From contig JAQBXY010000017.1 in NCBI GenBank assembly GCA_027623325.1, forward strand, positions 1 through 64,000: 64,000 nucleotides of DNA, given 5' to 3'. The DNA is from Gemmatimonadota bacterium. GTDB lineage: Bacteria; Gemmatimonadota; Gemmatimonadetes; Longimicrobiales; Gaopeijiaceae. Below are positions 43,123-52,825 of this stretch, one piece after another; within the stretch, counting starts at the first letter, position 1, and each line of letters begins with the position of its first letter. The translations under genes and the position numbers were made by a program. The notes below the pieces were generated by a model, which was not told the DNA's origin, made no database searches, and saw only the letters and a list, made by a program, of their open reading frames with translations.

Positions 43123-44039
43123 CGCGAGCCACGCAGCAGGGTCGCGAGCGTCATCATCCCGAGCGCGGCGAGAAGGAAGATCCAGCCGAGAGGGATGGAC
43201 TCGACCCGTTGCACGATTTGCTCCGACGGCCGGACGAGGCGGTCGATCTCCGCGTAGATCGCCTCCAACGAAGCGACATCGGTCGCCTTGAAGTACCGTC
43301 CCCCCGTAATCCGAGCGGCTTGCGTCAGCACCGTCTGCATCGACTCGGAGTCTCTGCCTTCCTCACGACCGATCGCCACGGGAAAGACCCTGACGCCCAC
43401 CGCCGCCGCGGCCCGAGCGGCGAGCGCGGGGATCACGCCGGCTTTGTTGTGCGCTCCGTCGGTCACCAGAATCAGAACCTTCGAAGCGTGCGGAGAATCT
43501 TTCAGGAGCCCCGCCCCAGCAGCGATCGCGCCGGCGATATCCGTGCCGTCGATGAGCAATCCGACCTGAAGGGCCTCCACCGCCTCACGGACGACATAGC
43601 CGTCGTGCGTGAGGGGGAGCCGGGTGAGCGCCTCTCCGGCAAACGACACGAGTCCGATATCGTCGGAGCGGTTGTCGATGAAGGTGAGCACGGTGGCTTT
43701 GGCAACGTCCAGTCGACTCTGTCGCGCGGCCATGTCTTCGGCCCACATGGACGTCGAGAGGTCCATCGCGATCGCGATCCCGACCCCTTCAACCACGGGC
43801 TCCTCGAACGTACGCAGGAGACGAGGCCCGGCCAGGGCGACGAGGAGAAGTGCGATCGAGGCCATCCGCAGCGCCAAAGGGACTGATTCGAGCAGAGAGG
43901 CGCGGAATCTCTGTGAAGTCGGCGCCACCGCTCGAGCCGCGATGAGCCCCTCGTCTGCCCTCGGCATCAGCCACCAAGCCAAGGGGGGCAGGAGTAGTGC
44001 CACGAACAGCCAAGCCGGAGTCGTGAGCCCGATGTTCAT
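43104..44039 (-). CDS. batA: BatA-like von Willebrand factor A membrane protein
   Basis: A 311-residue VWA protein. The MIDAS (D93-x-S95-x-S97 in AMDLSTSMWAED) is intact; two membrane helices precede it and one follows near the end (SIPLGWIFLLAALGMM). It pairs with the BatB-like protein. The ATG overlaps the stop of the BatD-like gene by 4 bases. Confidence 0.87.
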   Translation of the reverse strand: MNIGLTTPAWLFVALLLPPLAWWLMPRADEGLIAARAVAPTSQRFRASLLESVPLALRMASIALLLVALAGPRLLRTFEEPVVEGVGIAIAMDLSTSMWAEDMAARQSRLDVAKATVLTFIDNRSDDIGLVSFAGEALTRLPLTHDGYVVREAVEALQVGLLIDGTDIAGAIAAGAGLLKDSPHASKVLILVTDGAHNKAGVIPALAARAAAAVGVRVFPVAIGREEGRDSESMQTVLTQAARITGGRYFKATDVASLEAIYAEIDRLVRPSEQIVQRVESIPLGWIFLLAALGMMTLATLLRGSRWGVLP

Positions 44040-45049
44040 GAGCCTGGGCCCTCAGCTCCAGCGACCCAGTCGCGCAATACACGCCAGTGAGACTCCGCGA
44101 CCTCTGAGGGCGGACGCCGCCGCCCGAACTTCACCGCTTCGGCTGCGCCCATCTCCGCTTCCAACAGGGCTTCCGACTGTTTGTCACGATGGGCACTCAA
44201 CGCGCGCATCAGTTCGGTACTCGTGAGCGCCGATCCCCAGGCTTCGTCCAGGGACTCCACGTACCGACGGAGGATGTCGCTCGTCTCGTGATAGAACTCG
44301 TCCACTCGACCGTCGCTATGGAGCCCTCGTGCCAGGAGCCGATCGAATAGGTCGAGCGCTTGTTCACGAGGGGGGACCGGTGCGCGCGCTTCCGAACGGG
44401 TGCGCCCCTGATAGGCCAGCAGATCTCTCGCACTGACTGTCAGTACGCCGCCGAGGAGCAGGGTGGATGCCACGATCCAGAAGATGGACGGCCCGTGCCA
44501 ATCGCCTCCCCATACATCTGCGGCCGGACGCGGTACGATACCCTGGGTGATGTCTTCCATGAGGAGCACGGAGGCCACGAAGAGACGTTGTTCCGGCACG
44601 GCGACTCGGAGCAGACCCCCTGTCGTTGCATCAGCCTCTCCCACGGCGTACACGGGGATCACCGCAGGCGCGTCGAGCGGCCCCCCGGAACCGACAAGGA
44701 TCTCGAATCGCGGAACCGTCACGACGCCCACGTCGAGCGCGATCAGAGGGTACGTCACCTCCAAGGACCTGACGCCGTCGGAGACCCGTTCGGCCCACAC
44801 GACGCGACCTGCTGGCGCGAGCGCGTCTGTGGAATCCAGCGAGTCGGGGAGAAAGAGTGTTTGACCCGACGGAAGGAGCACCGTGATCTGCAGATCGAAG
44901 GCGTCCCCGATCGCGATGGTGTCGGCCGAAAGTGTGGCGGTCACGGACGGACTCTGTGCCGCGGGCGACCCCCCGGCTGTCTGAGCCGCGGCGTGAGTGG
45001 GCGTGAGGAGCGCGAGGCCCAACAACCCTGCCTCCGCGATGCCTCTCAA
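44036..45049 (-). CDS. BatD-like exported protein
   Basis: A 337-residue protein with a signal peptide (ending HAAAQ), a beta-rich ectodomain (SVTATLSADTIAIGDAF, VTVPRFEILV), one membrane helix (about 188-205) and a cytoplasmic helical tail. This layout and position match BatD/DUF4381-type members of MoxR operons. It overlaps both neighbours by 4 bases (ATGA). Confidence 0.75.
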   Translation of the reverse strand: MRGIAEAGLLGLALLTPTHAAAQTAGGSPAAQSPSVTATLSADTIAIGDAFDLQITVLLPSGQTLFLPDSLDSTDALAPAGRVVWAERVSDGVRSLEVTYPLIALDVGVVTVPRFEILVGSGGPLDAPAVIPVYAVGEADATTGGLLRVAVPEQRLFVASVLLMEDITQGIVPRPAADVWGGDWHGPSIFWIVASTLLLGGVLTVSARDLLAYQGRTRSEARAPVPPREQALDLFDRLLARGLHSDGRVDEFYHETSDILRRYVESLDEAWGSALTSTELMRALSAHRDKQSEALLEAEMGAAEAVKFGRRRPPSEVAESHWRVLRDWVAGAEGPGS

Positions 45050-45957
45050 CGGAGAACCCTGGCGCGTCGACGGAAGAAGCCGATGAGCGGGGGCAGATAT
45101 TCTTCCGTCGTCGTGATCTCGACGACGTCGAGGCGAAGGTCGCGGAAGGTGTCGTCTATGGCCTTCCGCCCGGCAGCCTCCTGAGCCTGGAATCGCTCAC
45201 GGACCTTTCGGTCGCTCGTGTTCACGACGCGGCGTTGACCACTCTCGGGATCGGTCATCGCGAGCATGCCGACGTTCGGGAGTGTAGCTGCCGCGGGGTC
45301 GCTGAGTCTGATCGGCACGAGGTCGTGGTCCCACGCCAACTTGCGGGCCGCGTGCGTGAACCCGGGGTCCGTTGACTCACTCGTGAGGAAATCGCTGATC
45401 AGGAACACCGTCGACCGCTGTCGCAGCACTTTCTCCGCGTAGCCGAGACCCTTCGAGAGCGCCGTCCCCCGCCCGGCCGGGCTAAAGGCGAGCAGCTGCA
45501 GGACGAGCCGAAGGGCGTGGCGACGTCCGGTGTCGGGAGGGATGAAGTGCTCGACCCGGTCGGTCACGAGAAGAAGTCCGACCCGGTCGTTGTTCGTGGT
45601 GGCGGCCAGAGCGAGAATCGCCGCGATCTCTGCTGCTATGAGTGCGTTGTGCTTGGTGCCGGTCCCGAAGGCCTTGGACCCCGACAGGTCGACCATGACC
45701 AGGGCGCTCAACTGCCGCTCTTCGACGAACTCCTTGATGAACGGACGTCCCCGTCGCGCGGTGACGTTCCAGTCGATGGCGCGCACGTCGTCGCCGGGCT
45801 GATACTCGCGTACGTCGGAGAATTCGAGACCCCAGCCCTTGAAGACCGAGTGGTACTCTCCACTGAACAGGGACTCGACCAACCCGCGGGTCGACAACTC
45901 GATCCGTCTGAGTTGAGCCGTGACCTCGGGGGTGAAGACGTGGTGGGGCCCGGACAT
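45046..45957 (-). CDS. DUF58 domain protein
   Basis: A 303-residue protein of the DUF58 family with the signature YQPGDDVRAIDWNVTARRGRPF and a VWA-like core (LVMVDLSGSKAFG). It is the usual partner of MoxR ATPases. The ATG at 45957 shares one base with the MoxR stop (TGATG). A longer frame to 46053 lies inside moxR and is rejected. Confidence 0.92.
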   Translation of the reverse strand: MSGPHHVFTPEVTAQLRRIELSTRGLVESLFSGEYHSVFKGWGLEFSDVREYQPGDDVRAIDWNVTARRGRPFIKEFVEERQLSALVMVDLSGSKAFGTGTKHNALIAAEIAAILALAATTNNDRVGLLLVTDRVEHFIPPDTGRRHALRLVLQLLAFSPAGRGTALSKGLGYAEKVLRQRSTVFLISDFLTSESTDPGFTHAARKLAWDHDLVPIRLSDPAAATLPNVGMLAMTDPESGQRRVVNTSDRKVRERFQAQEAAGRKAIDDTFRDLRLDVVEITTTEEYLPPLIGFFRRRARVLR

Positions 45958-46928
45958 CAGGGCGCTGGCACCGCCTCGAGCACACGCTGGACGATCTGGC
46001 CGGAGTCGATGCCACGAGCGTCGGCTTCGTACGTGGTTCGGAGCCGATGGCACATGACCTTGGGCGCCATCGCCTTCACGTCGTCCGGCATCACGAAGTC
46101 GCGCCCAAGAAGAAACGCGCGCGCTCGGGCGGTCCGAGTCAGGAAGATCGACGCGCGCGGGGAAGCTCCGAACTCGAGGAGGCCCTCGAGATCCGCAAGC
46201 CCATAGTCCGCAGGTTCTCGAGTCGCGAAAATCAGCTCCACGATGTAGTCGAGGACATCGTCCTCTAAGTGAACCGACTCGACTTCGAGGCGCGCGCCCG
46301 CGATCTGGTCGACCGACATCACCGGCTCGACGGGGACGCGATCACCGTGTGCCACGCGTCGAACGATCGTCTTCTCCTCACTCCGTGTCGGATAACCGAT
46401 CTCGAGTTTCATGGCGAAACGATCGAGCTGTGCTTCAGCGAGCGGATAGGTGCCGTGGAGTTCGACAGGGTTCTGTGTGGCCAGCACCATGAACGGCTGA
46501 TCGAGGGTGTGCGTGTCACCTGCGATCGTTACCTGACGCTCCTCCATCGCCTCGAGGAGTGCCGCCTGAACTTTCGGCGGAGCGCGATTGATTTCGTCGG
46601 CGAGGACGATGTTCGAGAAGATCGGACCCTTCTGGACTCGGAACTGGCCGGTGGACTGGTCGAAGACCGGCGTCCCGACGATGTCCGTTGGCAAGAGATC
46701 CGGAGTGAACTGGATGCGCCGAAAGTCCGTATGCAGCGCTTCGGCCAGGGTGCGGACCATGAGCGTCTTGGCGAGTCCTGGTAGACCCTCCAGCAGAATG
46801 TGCCCTCCCGTCAGAAGGGCGACGAGTAGGCCCTCGACGGCCTCCTCCTGCCCCACGACCCGTTCGTGCACAGCCCCCGCCACCGACGCAAGAAGCTCCG
46901 ACCCCGCACCCACAGTTGCCTGTTCCAA
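45957..46928 (-). CDS. moxR: MoxR-family AAA+ ATPase
   Basis: A 323-residue AAA+ protein. Walker A is GLPGLAKT (48-55) and Walker B is IVLADEINRAPP (D111-E112). ATQNPVELHGTYPLAEAQLDRF is the MoxR signature region. MoxR ATPases act as chaperones for the VWA proteins of the same operon. The start is TTG at 46928, supported by AGGAG five bases upstream. It begins 8 bases after the epimerase-like gene. Confidence 0.95.
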   Translation of the reverse strand: MEQATVGAGSELLASVAGAVHERVVGQEEAVEGLLVALLTGGHILLEGLPGLAKTLMVRTLAEALHTDFRRIQFTPDLLPTDIVGTPVFDQSTGQFRVQKGPIFSNIVLADEINRAPPKVQAALLEAMEERQVTIAGDTHTLDQPFMVLATQNPVELHGTYPLAEAQLDRFAMKLEIGYPTRSEEKTIVRRVAHGDRVPVEPVMSVDQIAGARLEVESVHLEDDVLDYIVELIFATREPADYGLADLEGLLEFGASPRASIFLTRTARARAFLLGRDFVMPDDVKAMAPKVMCHRLRTTYEADARGIDSGQIVQRVLEAVPAP

Positions 46929-46936
46929 GCGAACTC

Positions 46937-48079
46937 CTATCGCTGGCGGGCGTGCCAGGCGGCCAGTACTTCCGCCTCACGCTCCGCTGAAATGCCAGCG
47001 CTCAACGCAGCCTGGCGCTCGAGCGGACGTGAATAATGGAAGTCGAGCGTGTCTCGGGCGGTCACCGCCAGAGGTCGGAAGGTCAGGCCGGATTCGACCT
47101 CCGGTGTGAGATCGAAGCGCGCGAATCCTTCGTTCCCGGGGGTTGGCGGGCGCCACACGGGCATGTGTGAGTAGGGCCGGACGCCGACCTCGGAGAGGAA
47201 GTCTCCGTTCACCCAGGTGAAGGTGGTCTCGGCGGTAGTTACGGCGCGGATGCCGTACAGAAGCTCGGAAATGGGGCGGGGGGTGTGGGGACCGACGCCG
47301 TTGAACTTCCCCATGGTCCCATCCTCGCCGAGACGGATCATCCATTCGGTGAGGTCCCTGACGTCGATGATCTGAATCGGATCGGACGGATCACCCGGAG
47401 CCAGAACTTCGCCGCCCCGGTCGATGCGCACGGGCCAATAGGTGAAACGGTCCGTGTCGTCCTCTGGGCCGATGATCAAGCCGGGCCGGACAATGGTCGT
47501 ACGGCCGGGCATGATCCGCATGGCGATCCTCTCGGACTCGGCCTTGGCGAGACCGTACGGGAGGTTGTCACCCGGGGTGAGCCCGGCCGTTTCATACGTC
47601 CAGGTCGGAGCGTCCGCGGTCATGGGCACGGTGCTCAAGTCCGCGTAGGCGGAACGCGATGAGACGTACAGGAACTGAGCGACGGAATCCTTCAGGAAGT
47701 TTGCCGCGATCTCGACCCAGTCCGGATTCGAGCGCGAATTGTCGATGACCAGGTCCCACCGGCGCCCTCGCAGTGATTCCAAGTCCCCGTTTCGATCGCC
47801 GATCAGCGTCTCGACGTTCGGGAACATCTCCCTCCCGGATCCCCGGTTGAACAGCGTCACATTGTGACCCCGCGCAAGCGCGTAGTTCACTTGGAACGGT
47901 CCGATGAAACCGGTGCCGCCGAGAATCAGAACGTCGATCTTCCGGGGAGCTACTTGAGATCGGCCTGCGAGCGCTCCAGGCCGAAACGCAGCGCTGACCT
48001 GATCGGGAGTGAGGCCGAGTCCCAGCGCGCCGCTCGCGGCGGCCGAGAGCTTCAAGAAGTCTTTGCGAGTGGTACTCAT
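46937..48079 (-). CDS. Tat-signal NAD-dependent epimerase/dehydratase-like protein
   Basis: A 380-residue extended short-chain dehydrogenase-type protein. The N-terminus (STTRKDFLKLSAAASGALG) looks like a twin-arginine-type signal, although it has one Arg followed by Lys. The Rossmann motif VLILGGTGFIGPFQVNYAL is clear. A YGLAKAESE segment replaces the usual Y-x3-K. The substrate is unknown. The ATG at 48079 is chosen because the signal begins there. Confidence 0.8.
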   Translation of the reverse strand: MSTTRKDFLKLSAAASGALGLGLTPDQVSAAFRPGALAGRSQVAPRKIDVLILGGTGFIGPFQVNYALARGHNVTLFNRGSGREMFPNVETLIGDRNGDLESLRGRRWDLVIDNSRSNPDWVEIAANFLKDSVAQFLYVSSRSAYADLSTVPMTADAPTWTYETAGLTPGDNLPYGLAKAESERIAMRIMPGRTTIVRPGLIIGPEDDTDRFTYWPVRIDRGGEVLAPGDPSDPIQIIDVRDLTEWMIRLGEDGTMGKFNGVGPHTPRPISELLYGIRAVTTAETTFTWVNGDFLSEVGVRPYSHMPVWRPPTPGNEGFARFDLTPEVESGLTFRPLAVTARDTLDFHYSRPLERQAALSAGISAEREAEVLAAWHARQR

Positions 48080-48245
48080 GATCCGTTGCCCCGAGTATGC
48101 GTTGCTCCAGCGGTAGGTCGGAGGCCGAATCTGCCGCGTGATGGGCAGTCCCGCAAAGGGGTCCCGTCGGCCGGCGATGATTGCCGATTGATTGGGCTCG
48201 ACCGATGTTGCGCCAGTCTGCACCACCTATCCGAGGGGTATTTCA

Positions 48246-50279
48246 TTGAGCATCGATCGCAGGGTCCTTCTAGCCGCGTGCACCGCCGCACTCCTCACAG
48301 CGAGCCCCCTCTTGGGCCAAGCGGTCGCTCCGGAGAGCACGAAGAAGAGAATGACGATGGAAGAGTCACTCATGCTTCCGGCGTGGGGCGGATACCAGAT
48401 CTCCCCGGACAACACCAAGCTCTTGTTCACCAAGCGCGAAATGGACCGGGAAGAGTGGGAGAGCGTGACGCACGTGTGGGTCCACGACCTCGTCACCGAG
48501 GAGTCGATCCAGCTCACCAATTCGGTGAAAGGCGAGAGCGACGCCCGCTGGCTCCCCGACGGCCGTGTGCTGTTCACGTCACGCCGAGGGGAGGACAGCG
48601 ATGCGGAGAACCGACTGTGGGTGATTTCGCTCCGGGGGGGCGAGGCGGTGCCCTTCTTCGAGGACGAGGAGGCGCCTGCCACCGGATCGTTCACCGAGGA
48701 CTATTCCAGGGTGGCCTATACCGAGGAGTCTGATCGCGTAGACAAGGAAGAATGGGAGGAGCGTCGGAAGACCAAGGACGACGGATACTACGCTGAGGCC
48801 AAGCTCACCTGGACGCACGTCTGGGTCTACGATGTGGAGAGCGGGGAGAAGACACAGGTGACTCAGGGTGAGTTCGACCACCAGGGTCCGCAGTGGTCCC
48901 CCGATGGACAGTGGATCGCCTTCACCTCCAATCGCACCCAGTCACAGATGGGGGATCCCGATCGTAGCGACAACACCGATGTGCTGGTCGTCTCCGCCGA
49001 CGGTGGCGAGCCCCGAAATCTCTCGGCGAATAATTCGGGAGCGGATCGTGGCCCGGTGTGGTCACCCGACGGTACACGGATCGCGTACACCGGGAGTCTG
49101 CAGGAGAACAGCGGTGCCGCCCAGAGCGATGTGTTCGTCGTCGATGTGGCTGGAGGCTCGCCGCGGAATCTGACCGCGGACATGGATTTCTCCGCGTCGG
49201 GAGTCGAGTGGTCCGCGGATGGGCGCACGGTCCTCTTTACCGTGGCGAACGGCCTCACTTCCCACCTCTATCGGGTCCCGGCGAGTGGCGGTCGGGCGGA
49301 GACCGTGCTGCCCGACGACGAGTACATCTACGGCGGCACATCAATCTCGGAAGATGGAACGAAGCTCGTCTTCACCGGGAGTTCGCCGCGCACAACGGGC
49401 GAGGTGTTCGTTTCCGATGTCGATGGTTCGAACATCAGGCACGTGTTGAGTCCGACGAACCAGATGGAGGACTTCGACCTCGGTCGCGCGGAGCTCCTGA
49501 CCTGGCAGGGTGCGGACGGGTGGGACATCGACGGCGTCCTCACGTACCCCGTCGGCTATGTGGAAGGGCAGCGTTACCCGATGATTCTGCAGGTGCACGG
49601 CGGTCCACACGGTCGCTTCTCCAAGGGGTTCAACTCGGGCTCACAAATCTGGGCGGCACGCGGATACGCCGTGCTCCAGGGGAACCCCCGGGGCAGCTCA
49701 GGCCGCACGCTCGAGTTCTCCAACGCCAACTACATGGATTGGGGTGGCAAGGACTTCGAGGATCTCATGGCTGGCGTCGACCTCATCGTGGAGCGCGGGA
49801 TCGCCGATCCCGAAATGCTGGCCATCATGGGAGGCAGCTACGGCGGCTTCATGACGTTCTGGGGTGTCACGCAGACCGATCGTTTCAAGGCTGCGATCGG
49901 GCACGCCGCGATTTCGGACTGGTATTCGTTCTACGGTCAGACCGACATCCCCTTCCTGCTCGAATTCGGTTTCGGCGGATTGCCCTGGGAGACCAAAGAA
50001 ACCTTCGAGCGGTTCTCTCCCATCGAGTTCGCCGAAAACGTGACCACACCCTTGCTCATTACACACGGTGAGGAGGACCGACGGGTCCCGATCGCTCAGG
50101 GCGAGCAGTACTTCCGGACGCTCAAGAAGATGGGTAACGACGTCGAGTTCCTGAGATTTCCACGAGAGGGGCATGGAATTCAGGAGCCCCGCCACCGGAT
50201 CTTCCTGGATCAGGAACAGGCCAAGTGGTTCGAGCGCTGGGTACGGTCACCCCGAGCCGTCACGGACGGCGAGAGGTAG
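48246..50279 (+). CDS. Secreted S9 family serine peptidase (dipeptidyl/acylaminoacyl type)
   Basis: A 677-residue protein. The TTG at 48246 has AGGGG about 8 bases upstream and gives a signal peptide ending LLGQ. A beta-propeller of PD40-like blades (WSPDGQWIAFTSNR, WSPDGTRIAYTGS, WSADGRTVLFT) precedes an alpha/beta hydrolase domain. The triad is Ser in MGGSYGGFMTF, Asp in HGEEDRRVP and His in REGHGIQ. It should cleave short peptides in the periplasm or outside. It stands alone, divergent from the epimerase-like gene. Confidence 0.9.
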   Translation: MSIDRRVLLAACTAALLTASPLLGQAVAPESTKKRMTMEESLMLPAWGGYQISPDNTKLLFTKREMDREEWESVTHVWVHDLVTEESIQLTNSVKGESDARWLPDGRVLFTSRRGEDSDAENRLWVISLRGGEAVPFFEDEEAPATGSFTEDYSRVAYTEESDRVDKEEWEERRKTKDDGYYAEAKLTWTHVWVYDVESGEKTQVTQGEFDHQGPQWSPDGQWIAFTSNRTQSQMGDPDRSDNTDVLVVSADGGEPRNLSANNSGADRGPVWSPDGTRIAYTGSLQENSGAAQSDVFVVDVAGGSPRNLTADMDFSASGVEWSADGRTVLFTVANGLTSHLYRVPASGGRAETVLPDDEYIYGGTSISEDGTKLVFTGSSPRTTGEVFVSDVDGSNIRHVLSPTNQMEDFDLGRAELLTWQGADGWDIDGVLTYPVGYVEGQRYPMILQVHGGPHGRFSKGFNSGSQIWAARGYAVLQGNPRGSSGRTLEFSNANYMDWGGKDFEDLMAGVDLIVERGIADPEMLAIMGGSYGGFMTFWGVTQTDRFKAAIGHAAISDWYSFYGQTDIPFLLEFGFGGLPWETKETFERFSPIEFAENVTTPLLITHGEEDRRVPIAQGEQYFRTLKKMGNDVEFLRFPREGHGIQEPRHRIFLDQEQAKWFERWVRSPRAVTDGER

Positions 50280-50294
50280 TCCGACGACTCGAGA

Positions 50295-51473
50295 CTAGCC
50301 GCGGCTTCCGCTCATCGCCCGTGTCTTGGTGATATCCTCGAACGCGGTCATGAATCGGCTCATCTCGTCTTCGGTCCCGATCGAGACGCGGAGATGGTTG
50401 AGCAGAGGCGGGAAGTCCCGGCCGACAGCGACGCCTCGTTCCCTGAACGCCTGACGGATCGGGGCGACCGGGGTCCGGCAGTCCAGCATGAAGAAGTTCG
50501 TCTCCGGAGGAATGCACTCGTAGCCGAGCCCGGCCAGGTCCGCTACGGTCTGGTCGCGGAGGCGGAGCGTGGTGTTCCGCACGAAGTCGTACGCCGCCGT
50601 GTCCTCCATCGAGGCGACCGCGCCCCACTTGGCGAGGACGTTCACGCTGCCGGTGCTATAGGTCGCCATTTCCTGGATCATTTCGGGTGGCGCAATCGCG
50701 AAGCCGATACGAATCGCGGCCATGCCGTAAATCTTCGAGAACGTCCGTGCGACGATGACCTTGCGTCCGTCGATGACATGCTTGATCGACTCTTCGTAGG
50801 CGGGGTCGCGGACGAAGTGATGGTAGGCCTCGTCGATGAGAACGGGCACGTCCTCCGGGATGTTCTCGAGAAGGTATTGGATTTCCGCGGCGCTTACGGT
50901 ACGGCCGGTCGGGTTGTTCGGGTTGCAAAGGTAGACGAAGCCGACGTCGCGGTAGTTCCGGTTCGTGGCGTCGACCATCCTCTGAATGTTCTGGCTGTGG
51001 TCGGCCTCGAGCGGAAGCAGGACCGAATCTGCGTCGATCCCGCTGGCGTGCGAGTAGACCTGCCCATACGACGGCTCCACACCGATCACCTTCTTGCCCT
51101 GACCGAGGTACGTCAGGCCCACGACTTCGAGGATTTCACCCGAACCCGCGCCGATCAATAGCTGGTTTCGGTGGACGCCGTGGAAGTCCGCGACCGCCTG
51201 AGTCACGCCAGCATCGGGGTAGCCATAGCGCATCGAGTACTTGAACGCGTAGGTCATCGCCTCGAGCGCCTTCTCGGACGGACCGTACGGGTTCTCGTTG
51301 AACGAAATCTTCGCGAGGGCATCGTACGCGTCGTCCTCGGCCCAGAAGCGAGGGCCGCCGGGACGCAGCGGAATGCCTCTGGCCAGGGCGGCCTGTGGAT
51401 TGAGGGCTACGGTGCCGAGCGCTGCGGCTGCACCTCCAACGAAACCTCGACGGGAGACGTGCTGCTTGATCAT
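50295..51473 (-). CDS. Tat-exported class I/II aminotransferase (HisC-like)
   Basis: A 392-residue PLP enzyme. A twin-arginine signal (SRRGFVGGAAAALG) starts the protein. SFNENPYGPSEKA, YLCNPNNPTG and the PLP lysine in RTFSKIYGMAAIRIG match histidinol-phosphate aminotransferase-like proteins. GGAGGTTGCGATC precedes the ATG at 51473. Export of a PLP aminotransferase is unusual. It may work on a periplasmic amino acid or hold a biosynthetic role I cannot name. Confidence 0.86.
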   Translation of the reverse strand: MIKQHVSRRGFVGGAAAALGTVALNPQAALARGIPLRPGGPRFWAEDDAYDALAKISFNENPYGPSEKALEAMTYAFKYSMRYGYPDAGVTQAVADFHGVHRNQLLIGAGSGEILEVVGLTYLGQGKKVIGVEPSYGQVYSHASGIDADSVLLPLEADHSQNIQRMVDATNRNYRDVGFVYLCNPNNPTGRTVSAAEIQYLLENIPEDVPVLIDEAYHHFVRDPAYEESIKHVIDGRKVIVARTFSKIYGMAAIRIGFAIAPPEMIQEMATYSTGSVNVLAKWGAVASMEDTAAYDFVRNTTLRLRDQTVADLAGLGYECIPPETNFFMLDCRTPVAPIRQAFRERGVAVGRDFPPLLNHLRVSIGTEDEMSRFMTAFEDITKTRAMSGSRG

Positions 51474-51596
51474 GATCGCAACCTCCGTAGCATGCGTGGC
51501 CAACTCCAAGCAATCAGAATCCGCTCTCGGGCGCCGATACGCAACCAGGGAGCCTTGTGCGGAGGTTCCCTAGGAGGGGGTTATTCGCGCCGCCAC

Positions 51597-52133
51597 CTAC
51601 CAGGGGTTTACCCGATACCCACGCTCCTGAAGCATCAGGAAGGCGGTCATCGCAGACAGCGCTACCTGGACTCCGGGAATCAGGTCCTCCTTCACGATGC
51701 CCCGCGACGCCGCACTTTGGCCGCACAAGATGACGGGCTGGCCCGCGTCCAGGAGTTCTCGAATGAGCTGCGCGTTCGGATTGTCCACGCCATGACGAGC
51801 CCGATACGCCGCATCGTTGAGCAGTTCAAATGAGGCCCCGCCGTGGGCGACGATCGCCCCACTGAGATGGTCTTCGGCGACACCGGCCTGCGCGTGCATG
51901 TTCAGGAATCGGGCTACGGTATTGATGGTCTGGTTCATAGCCTCAGGCGAGGAGGCAGGCGTCGCGATCTCGAACGCGACCTTGTAGTACTGATTCTTGT
52001 CGACCGCGATATCGGGGTCGACCGAGAATACGGCGCCTGCCGACTCGATCATGGGTCCCGCGGATGGGCGTTGCTGGGCGGAGGCGGAAGATGCGAGCGC
52101 GAGGAGCGCGAACACTGGCAGACGAAGACGCAT
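51597..52133 (-). CDS. Exported DsrE/DsrF-like protein
   Basis: A 178-residue protein with a signal peptide (ending ASAQ). The mature part has the DsrE-like layout: YYKVAFEIAT, then a long helix, VAHGGASFELLN, and ILCGQSAASRGI with one Cys that may be the sulfur-binding site. DsrE-type proteins handle sulfur, but the exported forms are poorly known. It lies 34 bases after the ZIP-like gene. Confidence 0.76.
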   Translation of the reverse strand: MRLRLPVFALLALASSASAQQRPSAGPMIESAGAVFSVDPDIAVDKNQYYKVAFEIATPASSPEAMNQTINTVARFLNMHAQAGVAEDHLSGAIVAHGGASFELLNDAAYRARHGVDNPNAQLIRELLDAGQPVILCGQSAASRGIVKEDLIPGVQVALSAMTAFLMLQERGYRVNPW

Positions 52134-52167
52134 GAGAGAGCCTCGATGAGTGGCCGAAACGGGCCTG

Positions 52168-52803
52168 TTAGTGCGCGTGATGGTGGGGATGGTCGTGGTC
52201 GTGCTGGTGATCGTGCCTGCCCTGATGGAAGACCACGTGCACGAGTGAACCGCTGACGAAGGCTTGATAGAGCTCGACGGTGGGGCCGTGCACTGTACCA
52301 AGAAACTCCACGCCCAGCCCGTAGCCCGCCAGGGTCCCGACCACGATCGACCCAACGCCCGCAGCGGCGGCGATCGATCCGAAGCGCGGGCAGATCAACC
52401 ACCAGATGACCAGGCTCACCGGAATTCTGTGCAGGATGACGGCCATCGCGAATGGCGTAGCGACGGCGCCTTCGAGGGGCACGAATGCAGCTCCCTCGAG
52501 CACTGCGTGCATCACGAGTCCGGAGAGGCCTCCCACCAACGCCATGTTGTCGGCGCGGTGCTCCAATGCGTGCGACAGCCGCTCGAGCACGGCCGGCACC
52601 AGGAAGCCGATTCCCAGGGCCGCGACGGTGACGAAGCTCCGCTCCGCCCAGGCGTGGGGGAGCACCTGCCAGGCGACGAGCAGTGGGACGGCCAGATACA
52701 CGAAGCCGTCTACGAAACGGACCGCAGTCGGGTGCTCGTGGAGGGACCGATACAGCACCGGTCCAAAGACCGGTGCCACGAGCGCTGCAATCAGGTATCC
52801 CAC
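52168..52803 (-). CDS. ZIP-like membrane protein with His-rich tail
   Basis: A membrane protein of about 211 residues and about six to seven helices. VMHAVLEGAAF and VILHRIPVSLVIWW resemble the metal-site helices IV and V of ZIP transporters. The tail HDHQHDHDHPHHHAH should bind zinc or iron. The 5' end is uncertain: I start at GTG 52803, 22 bases after the stop of the amidohydrolase gene. An ATG at 52890 would overlap that gene by 65 bases. Metal transport is likely, given the His-rich tail and nearby metal genes. Confidence 0.65.
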   Translation of the reverse strand: MGYLIAALVAPVFGPVLYRSLHEHPTAVRFVDGFVYLAVPLLVAWQVLPHAWAERSFVTVAALGIGFLVPAVLERLSHALEHRADNMALVGGLSGLVMHAVLEGAAFVPLEGAVATPFAMAVILHRIPVSLVIWWLICPRFGSIAAAAGVGSIVVGTLAGYGLGVEFLGTVHGPTVELYQAFVSGSLVHVVFHQGRHDHQHDHDHPHHHAH

Positions 52804-52825
52804 GATACTCGGGTCTGGGTTGGGC

